21,070 nt of DNA. Origin: EX4484-217-1 sp964496035 (GTDB lineage Archaea > Thermoproteota > Thermoprotei_A > EX4484-217-1). Positions within the stretch are counted from its first letter, which is position 1. Every line of letters starts with the position of its first letter. Under the pieces are notes generated by a model. The model was not told the DNA's origin and did not search any database. It saw only the letters and a program-made list of their open reading frames with translations. Shown here one piece after another: positions 15,210 to 21,070 of this stretch. The position numbers were made by a program, and so were the translations under genes. The stretch is taken from positions 1 through 21,070 of the forward strand of contig CAZBXI010000026.1 in assembly GCA_964496035.1 (NCBI GenBank). Reading direction: 5' to 3'.

Positions 15210-18200
15210 ATGAAAAAAGCTTACGGAAAAAGGTTTATTGAAAAAAGTTTCAATGCTTTCGGACGTACTTTCAAACTCGGGGGTCCAATACCTGAACTTA
15301 GGGAAGGAGAAGAACTCGTAAGAAGAACGATCTCCCTATGCCCGGTGTGTTATAGGCTTCTTCCAGCTATAATTTTTGAAAGAGATGAGAAAATATGGAT
15401 TAGAAAAATATGTCCTGAACATGGAGAAGTTGAGGAAATATACTGGGGCGATGCTAAACTATTCTATAAAGCACTAAGATATGAAGTGAAAGCAAAACCA
15501 ATAAAAGTGGTTTATACTGAAGCAAAAGCTCCTTGCCCTTTCACATGTGGGCTGTGCCCTTATCACATGACCTATACATCGTTAGCTAACATTGTTTTAA
15601 CTAATAGATGCGATCTAAGCTGCTGGTATTGCTTACCTAAAGACCAAGAAATCCTTGTAAGAGAAAATGGTATTGTTAAGTTAGTAAGCATGGAGGAACT
15701 TGCAAGCAGCAGAGTATTTCCGCACAAGGTAAGAGTTGGAAGTATTGAAGGCGAATATTCAATTCCTGAAAATCTAGAAGTGCTAAGTTATAGCTCTCAG
15801 GGTAAACTTGTTTGGACTAAGGTTAAGAAGATTTTGAGGAGAAAGTATAAGGGTAAAGTATATGTAATAAGGACGAAGTCAGGAAGAGAAATTAAAGTTA
15901 CGCCAGAACATAAAGTTATAGTATATGAGAACGGCCATTTAGTTAAGAAAGAAGCAGAACATGTTTCCATAGGTGATAAGTTACTTTCTATGTTTAAAAT
16001 ACCCGAGATAAAACATAACCTTAGCTCGGTAAATCTAATAAGTGAACTAAGAAATATCCCTAAAGAATATTATGGAAGGATCTATGTCCATAATATAATT
16101 AACATGAAAACAAGAGATCTTAAGAAACATTATGGAGATAAAACATACTTATGGAAAAGAAGAAAATACGTTCCACTCGAAGTACTGTATAGTACTGATT
16201 GTATTCAATACGATCAGAAGCTATGCTATATAGGGCTTAATGCTGTAGCATACAAGATGCCCACTATTCTTAAAATTACCCCAGAATTAGCCAAGCTTAT
16301 AGGTTATTTCATAGCAGACGGTCATTATACTAGCAAGGATTTAAGAATAACAGCCAAAGACGAAGAAGTTATAAAGGAGATCATATCCGCGCTGGAATCT
16401 CTTGGATTACCATATAGCATTCTGCTGAAGGAAGGCAAGGCTCCACAAATTGTTATAGGGAGTAGACTCTTAAGGCTAATATTTAAGTATATATTCAAGA
16501 TCCCTGAAAAAGCACCAAATAAAAGGCTTCCTAAACAGGTGTTCGAATTCCCATTAGATGCTAAAATAGCTCTATTAAGTAGTTTATTTAATGGTGATGG
16601 ATATGTTATTAAAGGCAAAAGACATTTGAGCATAGGATACGCTTCGACATCTAAAGGTCTCATAAGAGACCTAAGTTATCTTCTAGCAAGCTTAGGCATC
16701 TTTTCAAGAATAAGGAAAGTTTCTAAAGATANNNNNNNNNNNNNNNNNNNNNNNNNNNNNNNNNNNNNNNNNNNNNNNNNNNNNNNNNNNNNNNNNNNNN
16801 NNNNNNNNNNNNNNNNNNNNNNNNNNNNNNNTATCTTCTAGCAAGCTTAGGCATCTTTTCAAGAATAAGGAAAGTTTCTAAAGATAAGAACAAGCTTGCA
16901 AAACATGACCTGTATAAACTTTACATTGCTGGTAAAGACTTGGTTAAATTAGTGAACTTAATAGATTTAAGAACTAATCATATGAAGAAGATTAGCAATT
17001 TAAGTGGAAGAAGGGAAGTTAGAATAAGTAAAGTAGGTGACTGCATAGTAGACGAAGTAGTCTCTATTAGGGTAGAAGACTATGAAGGTTTGGTATATGA
17101 TTTAGAAGTAGAAAGCCCTGATCATAACTTCCTAGTTAATGATGGTATTATTGTGAGTAATTGTTTCTTCTATGCTGAAAGGGTAGGTTACGTTTATGAG
17201 CCAACGCTTGAAGAATTAAGGGAAATGATTCGTAGTCTTAAGAAACAATACCCACGCGGTGGTTTAGCTGTTCAACTTACTGGAGGAGAGCCATGCTTAA
17301 GAGATGACCTACTAGATGTAATTAAAATGATTAGAGAGGAGGGAATAAGGCACATACAGCTTAACACCCATGGCTTAAGATTCGCTTACGCTGGTGGAGA
17401 CGAGCTCATAACCGAGCTTAGAAGAGCTGGCGTTAACACCATTTACCTAAGCTTTGATGGAATTAGCCCTGCAGTTAACCATAAGAATCATTGGGAAATA
17501 CCCTTCATCTTTGAAAACTTTAGAAAAGCTCACATGACAAGCGTTGTCTTAGTACCGACTGTAATTAAAAACTGGAATACTGATGAACTTGGAGCTATAG
17601 TTAAGTTTGCAGCTAAAAACATCGACATAGTTAGAGGAGTAAACTTCCAACCCGTTTCTCTGACAGGTCAAATGCCTAAGTCTGAGCGTGAAAAATACAG
17701 GATAACGATACCTGAAGTTATAAAGCTCGTTGAAGAACAAACTGATGGCCAAATAGATAGGGATGCATGGTATCCTGTCCCGATAACGGTAATTATTTCG
17801 AGGTTCATTCAGCTTTTTAGCGGAGAGGAAAAGATGCACATGACCGTTCATCCAGCATGCGGAATGGCAACATACGTGCATGTTAAAAGAGGAAGCGGTG
17901 GTGAAATAGAGTTTACGCCGATAACGAGGTTTGTTGATGTTGAAGGATTTTTTGAATACCTTAAAGAGAAGACAGATGAACTTGAAAAAGGCAAGAACAA
18001 ATACATTGTTGGGTTAAAAATACTTTACAATTTAAGAAAGTTTATAGATAATGAAAAACAACCCAAAGACATTAACCTCTGGAAACTCATATTCAACATA
18101 TTCGTAAGACATAATTATGAAGCTTTAGGAGAATTCCATTACAAGTTCCTTTATCTAGGAATGATGCACTTCATGGATCTATACAACTACGATGTACAAA

Positions 18201-18460
18201 GAGTTCTGCATTGTGCCATACACTACCTAGTCCCAGGAGGTAAAGTCATACCATTCTGTACATTTAATGTGCTACCCGACCTTTACAGAGATAGAATACA
18301 GAAAGAGCACGGTATACCGATAAAAGAGTGGGTTAAGATTAAAGGATACCATACGGTAGGTGATGCTATTAAATATAAGAGAGATATTAGAAGACTAGAA
18401 TCTACTGAGCTTTATAGAAAAACTTATGCTGGATTCGAGGAATACCTAAATAAACGTTAA
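15210..18460 (+). CDS. tes: Tetraether lipid synthase (Tes)-like radical SAM protein, intein-containing
   Basis: One gene is interrupted by an assembly gap. Collapsing the 55-bp duplicate and the 100 Ns gives 1031 codons in a single frame. The product after intein removal is 572 aa and matches the COG1964/MJ0619 group, which includes the enzyme joining two archaeols tail to tail into GDGT membrane lipids. The N-terminus has a rubredoxin-like site (SLCPVC 44/47 and KICPEHG near 68). PCPFTCGLC (109/113/116) follows as an extra cluster motif, and then the radical SAM motif CDLSCWY-C (134, 138 and the first C-extein cysteine). LTGGEPCLRDD binds SAM. HPACGMATYV and LHCAIHYLVPGGKVIPFC supply further cysteines. 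COG1964 also contains paralogues with other roles, so Tes is probable, not proven. The start has a good ribosome binding site. Confidence 0.85.
16677..16731 (+). repeat. 55-bp duplicate, left copy (assembly overlap)
   Basis: The 55 bases just before the N run are identical to 16832-16886 just after it. Both encode LLASLGIFSRIRKVSKD of the intein. Collapsing one copy plus the Ns restores the reading frame, so this is an unmerged contig overlap rather than a biological repeat. Confidence 0.92.
16732..16831. other. Scaffold gap of exactly 100 N
   Basis: The run is exactly 100 Ns, the conventional placeholder for a gap of unknown size, and is flanked by the 55-bp duplicate. It contains no real sequence information and splits the Tes-like gene artificially. 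Confidence 0.97.
16832..16886 (+). repeat. 55-bp duplicate, right copy (assembly overlap)
   Basis: This is the exact copy of 16677-16731. Downstream sequence continues in the frame that results when 155 bp (Ns plus one copy) are deleted: the shift of 155 is 2 mod 3, which matches the frame change between the two halves of the gene. Confidence 0.92.
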
Positions 18461-18580
18461 TATCAAAAATTGTTGTAAATGTTTTAAAAAATCTTAAGTA
18501 TTACTTTTTCGACCCTTCTTAGTTAATGTTTAAACACTCTAGAAGCAAACTACCTAGCATTTTACTATACTTATTTAAAA

Positions 18581-18589
18581 GTTTATATT
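18581..18589 (+). promoter_or_regulatory. TATA-like promoter for the 18611 RNA
   Basis: GTTTATATT, preceded by TTTAAAA, resembles strong archaeal stable-RNA promoters. It lies about 26 bases before the point where the GC-rich structured segment begins (near 18611). No coding frame starts downstream on this strand. Confidence 0.5.
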
Positions 18590-18610
18590 AGTCCGAACAA
18601 ATAAAGGAAA

Positions 18611-18695
18611 GTGGTATAGAAACTCCGCCTAACACCCCCTTGCAGGGGGAGTGTGAGGGCAGGAGTTAGCTCGAGAACCCCGCCTCCGCCACACA
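18611..18695 (+). ncRNA. Candidate structured small RNA, class unknown
   Basis: This GC-rich segment of about 85 bases lies in an AT-rich gap between two convergent genes, with its own TATA box. It folds into a long hairpin. AACTCC (18621-18626) pairs with GGAGTT (18662-18667). Inside, GCC pairs with GGC, ACAC with GTGT, and four C with four G, around a TTGCAG loop. A second hairpin, GAGG...GG.GTT paired with AAC.CC...CCTC (about 18655-18686), uses the same GGAGTT and cannot form at the same time. The 3' end reads CCACACA and is followed by a pyrimidine-rich tract, a possible terminator. The ACA suggests an H/ACA-type guide, but the ACA spacing does not fit the canonical form. No tRNA T-loop or C/D boxes are present. 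Confidence 0.55.
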
Positions 18696-18713
18696 TCTCT
18701 CCTTTCTCATTCT

Positions 18714-19445
18714 TCAAAGCTCTATTCCAAGCTCCCTAATTATATACTCAGTTAATTTATCTCTCCCTTCCTCATAGTATATTCTGGCTAATTCAAATAT
18801 AGTCTTCTTCATGAGGATTTGAGGGTATGTTTTTTGAACAATATATTTTCCGTCAGTTAGTAATTCTATGTCTTTGCATGAATCCCATATTATATCTTGG
18901 ATTCTGCTAACAAACTTTGCATCAACAGAGTCAGCAAACTTAACTATTTCAGATTCTATCATACTTGTTGGCACGCTTCCATGCATTTCAGCTAAGCATC
19001 TTATAAGTATTTCAGGAGCTCCTCTAAAGGAAAGCTCAGCTATTATTGAGAATTGATGGCTAAGATACCAATCGCTTCTCGGTCTAAAACCTCCAGTTAT
19101 TGGGTCTTTCTCGTACTGGTAGAATTTGAAGATGTCATGAAGTATTGAAGCAGCTATTATTAGGTCTCTATTAACTTTCACATGATATGTTTTCTCAAAT
19201 ATTTCAGCTAAATTCTTGGCTATTGTTAAAACGGCCCACGTATGCTCCACAAGTCCTCCGGGATAGGCATGGTGTTTCTTAGGTGCTGCTGGGGATTCAT
19301 GTAAGCTTATTTTAGGTTCCGCTTTGGTGAATGTTATTTTAGGTTCCTTTAGAATGTTTAAAGTTATATTCCTTATTTCTTCATTACTTATTTTCTCTGC
19401 TTCGCTTACTAGTTTCTCATAGATTTCCTTCTTTAACTCGATCAT
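18714..19445 (-). CDS. HD-domain phosphohydrolase (YhaM-like HD core)
   Basis: The 243-aa HD-superfamily metal-dependent phosphohydrolase has the ligand set KKHHAYPGGLVEHT (His58/59, His68), ILHDIFKF (His103-Asp104), His130 in YLSHQF, His155 in EMHGSVPTS, and Asp172 in KFADSVDAKF. The AAPKKHH...GGLVEHT spacing resembles the HD part of YhaM-type 3'-5' exoribonucleases, but the OB-fold RNA-binding domain of YhaM is missing. A nucleotide or cyclic-nucleotide phosphohydrolase is equally possible. The ATG overlaps the TGA of the glycerate kinase gene (ATGA), so they are coupled. The stop faces the small RNA at 18611. Confidence 0.85.
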   Translation of the reverse strand: MIELKKEIYEKLVSEAEKISNEEIRNITLNILKEPKITFTKAEPKISLHESPAAPKKHHAYPGGLVEHTWAVLTIAKNLAEIFEKTYHVKVNRDLIIAASILHDIFKFYQYEKDPITGGFRPRSDWYLSHQFSIIAELSFRGAPEILIRCLAEMHGSVPTSMIESEIVKFADSVDAKFVSRIQDIIWDSCKDIELLTDGKYIVQKTYPQILMKKTIFELARIYYEEGRDKLTEYIIRELGIEL

Positions 19446-20824
19446 TTCAGGACAACACCAGCCATTAGGTCATTAACATTTGTTCCAGTAGGTCCCGTAT
19501 AAACGTAATCCTCTATTTCACTAAATATGGAGTAGCTATCATTATTTTTAAGTGCTTCATCTATGCTTAATCCTTTTTCACGTATTTTCTCGAATGTATG
19601 TGCATCGGCAATACCTCCAGCTACATCTGTTACTCCATCAATACCATCTGAGCCTATGCTTGCAAATGCTATGCCGTCTAAGCCTTTAATTGTCTTCGCT
19701 GCTGAAAGAACTAGTTCTTGGTTTCTACCTCCCTTCCCTTTGCCAACCACGGTTACTGTTGTTTCACCGCCAGCGAGTATTAGGGCAGGTTTCTTTAATG
19801 GGATGTTCTCTTTGAATATCTCTTCTAATATTGAAGCTATAACTAAGCCTACGTATCTAGCTTCGCCTCGGATTCTACTTGTTAAAATTAAAGCGTTTAA
19901 CCCATAGGTTTTTTCAGCGTACTTTTTTGCTTCTTCTAAAGATTCTTTGTTACTTGCAATTATGAAGTTAAAGACTTTTTTGAATATTTCATCTCCAGGT
20001 TTAGGGGTTTCCTCAACCAATCCCTTAGCGCCTTCAACAATTAAGTCTAAAACGTTTCTAGGTACTTTATCTACAAGATTATACATGCTTAATATGTCTA
20101 GGGCATTTTTAAACGTTGTAGTGTCGGGAGCTGTAGGCCCTGAGGCAATAAATTCTATAGGATCTCCTACAACATCAGATATTATTAAGGAAACTGTTTT
20201 AGCAGGGTAAATCATTTTAGCGAGCCATCCGCCTTTAAACAGAGATAAGTGCTTCCTAACGGTATTTACTTCCTCAATGTTTGCACCTGATTTTAACAAT
20301 AGTTTTGTTGTTTCAATTAAATCGTCTAATGTTATTTGCGGCCTTAAAACCTCAACTAAAGCTGATCCTCCACCTGAAATAAGAACTAAAACTAAATCTT
20401 CTGCTCCTGCTTCTTGAGCAATGTTGACTATTTCTTCACCTGCTTTTAGGCTTTTTATACTTGGTATAGGATGTGTGGAGACCTGAGTTTTTAAATGTTT
20501 GAACTTGTACCTATGGGCGATGTTTTCGGGAACTATGATTATTCCTTTGTCAATATCCTCTCCTATAATTTCTTCTATAGCTAAAGCCATTTCTCCTGAT
20601 GCCTTACCAAAACCGATAACATATAGTTTTCTGTAGGAGAATAATTTACCACATACTTCAATTACTCCTCTTCTCATCTTTTTCAGCGATTTACGTACAG
20701 CTTTTTGCGGGTTAGCTTCTTCTAATGCTTTATTTAGTGTTCTTAACACTATCTCTCTAGCTTTTCTACATTTACTACATCTAGTATTTTCTAGTAGTTT
20801 GTCGAGGTTCTTAATGTACATCAT
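19442..20824 (-). CDS. Glycerate 2-kinase (GckA/MOFRL family)
   Basis: The 460-aa kinase phosphorylates D-glycerate to 2-phosphoglycerate with ATP, the step that feeds the non-phosphorylative Entner-Doudoroff branch into lower glycolysis in archaea. GFGKASGEMA is at 71-80, and LISGGGSALVEVL at 148-160. NTVRKHLSLFKGG and IASGPTAPDTTT follow. The C-terminal MOFRL domain has LAGGETTVTV, GKGGRNQELVLSA and ASIGSDGIDGVTDVAGG. Length matches the family. An unusual CSKC pair sits at residues 16-19. Two ATGs (20824 and 20821) are possible starts. It lies 12 bp after a cupin gene and overlaps the HD gene by four bases. Confidence 0.93.
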   Translation of the reverse strand: MMYIKNLDKLLENTRCSKCRKAREIVLRTLNKALEEANPQKAVRKSLKKMRRGVIEVCGKLFSYRKLYVIGFGKASGEMALAIEEIIGEDIDKGIIIVPENIAHRYKFKHLKTQVSTHPIPSIKSLKAGEEIVNIAQEAGAEDLVLVLISGGGSALVEVLRPQITLDDLIETTKLLLKSGANIEEVNTVRKHLSLFKGGWLAKMIYPAKTVSLIISDVVGDPIEFIASGPTAPDTTTFKNALDILSMYNLVDKVPRNVLDLIVEGAKGLVEETPKPGDEIFKKVFNFIIASNKESLEEAKKYAEKTYGLNALILTSRIRGEARYVGLVIASILEEIFKENIPLKKPALILAGGETTVTVVGKGKGGRNQELVLSAAKTIKGLDGIAFASIGSDGIDGVTDVAGGIADAHTFEKIREKGLSIDEALKNNDSYSIFSEIEDYVYTGPTGTNVNDLMAGVVLK

Positions 20825-20836
20825 AATGTGTAGACC

Positions 20837-21070
20837 CTACGCTATTACTTTGTCTTCCGGTATGTTTGGTACTTTTATGACAAAAATTTCTAGGTTACCA
20901 CCTACTGCCCTGACAGTGTGCTTTTCTTTAGAGTAAATTATTACAATGTCTCCTTTCTTAGCAATAATTCTTTCTATGATATCATTTTGCTCTACGATAA
21001 TTTCCCCTATACCTTTAAGGAAAACAAATATTTCAAAGTGTTTTCTATGGTAATGTCTTCTAGCAGTAAC
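20837..21070 (-). CDS. Cupin-domain protein, C-terminal part
   Basis: The frame is open from the window edge to a stop at 20837-20839, giving 78 residues. RRHYHRKHFEIFVFLKG is a cupin motif 1 (two His and a Glu as likely metal ligands). KGDIVIIYSKEKHTVRAV is motif 2, with its His. The 5' end and start are outside the window. It is the first visible gene of the cupin, glycerate kinase and HD operon. Small single-domain cupins range from isomerases to sensors, so no reaction can be assigned. Confidence 0.8.
   Translation of the reverse strand, partial: VTARRHYHRKHFEIFVFLKGIGEIIVEQNDIIERIIAKKGDIVIIYSKEKHTVRAVGGNLEIFVIKVPNIPEDKVIA

Larger units (their letters stand above)
15630..17161 (+). mobile_element. 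Intein with LAGLIDADG homing endonuclease inside the radical SAM motif
   Basis: The intein runs from Cys1 (TGC 15630-15632) to a terminal Asn (17159-17161), followed by Cys as first C-extein residue. After removing the 155-bp artefact it is 459 aa. Block A is CLPKDQEILV. Block B is GREIKVTPEHKVIV, with Thr91 and His94. The endonuclease motifs are LIGYFIADG (223-231) and LLSSLFNGDG (315-324); both catalytic aspartates are present, 93 residues apart, so the endonuclease may be active. Block F is VYDLEVESPDHNFLVNDG and block G is IIVSN|C. The penultimate residue is Ser, not the common His. The insertion falls exactly before the third cysteine of CX3CX2C in the host, a site that cannot tolerate loss of splicing. 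Confidence 0.95.

Noticed and set aside
16677..16886. A genuine tandem repeat or two separate genes
   Set aside because: Exact 100 N spacing and restoration of one frame after collapsing point to an assembly overlap.
18611..18695. tRNA-Ala with a TGC anticodon-like loop (CTTGCAG on a C/G stem)
   Set aside because: The 3' end resembles an acceptor arm (CTCCGCC), but no GGCGGAG partner lies upstream, there is no D arm, and the TCGAGA segment cannot form a proper T-arm. The long AACTCC/GGAGTT stem is incompatible with a cloverleaf.
1..21070. CRISPR array, insertion sequence or prophage
   Set aside because: No spaced direct repeats, transposase, integrase or terminal inverted repeats were seen; the intein is the only mobile element.

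Overview
The window looks like a thermophilic archaeon, most probably Thermoproteota (Crenarchaeota-type). The base composition is AT-rich. Genes are tightly packed, often with short overlaps, many starts are TTG behind GGAGG/GGTGAT-type ribosome binding sites, and TATA-type promoter boxes are visible. The gene content is also archaeal: NurA/HerA, a tetraether lipid synthase-like radical SAM enzyme, a two-domain protein disulfide oxidoreductase, ThiI without a rhodanese domain, and a C/D box sRNA. The order or genus cannot be fixed from sequence alone. A 100-N scaffold gap shows the source is a draft assembly or MAG.

Layout. 1-2856 (+): the 3' end of class III ribonucleotide reductase (nrdD), its radical SAM activase, a corrinoid adenosyltransferase and a PDO-type redoxin. 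2842-3717 (-): a PfkB sugar/nucleoside kinase, preceded by an unassigned structured stretch (about 3750-3850). 3939-5475 (+): a COG2522-type HTH regulator with a Cys cluster, overlapping thiI. 5467-9775 (-): an orphan protein of unknown function, a GT39/PMT-like membrane glycosyltransferase, and a YtcJ-like amidohydrolase whose 3' end overlaps the start of the glycosyltransferase. 9859-9913 (+): a well-formed C/D box sRNA with two guides that both match helix 18 of 16S rRNA. 9930-11800 (-): moaB, a QueT-like transporter, and a metalloprotease gene broken by four frameshifts. 11886-15121 (+): nurA-herA. 15210-18460 (+): a tetraether synthase (Tes)-like radical SAM gene interrupted by a 459-aa intein. 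18611-18695: a candidate structured ncRNA with its own promoter. 18714-21070 (-): a cupin, glycerate 2-kinase and HD-domain protein operon.

The most notable object is the intein. It sits exactly at the third cysteine of the radical SAM CX3CX2C motif of the Tes-like enzyme, contains a two-motif LAGLIDADG endonuclease, and ends in Ser-Asn instead of the usual His-Asn. The gene appears split only because the scaffold carries 100 Ns flanked by an identical 55-bp duplicate. Removing 155 bp restores one 1031-codon frame. Because intein Cys1 completes the same CX3CX2C motif before splicing, and a second cluster cysteine lies at position -3, splicing of a membrane-lipid enzyme could be redox- or Fe-S-sensitive. 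That last point is inference.

As a set, the genes are mostly housekeeping for an anaerobic thermophile: oxygen-sensitive deoxynucleotide synthesis, cofactor and tRNA thiolation chemistry, double-strand break end processing, tetraether membrane synthesis, and a glycerate kinase step of an Entner-Doudoroff-type branch.
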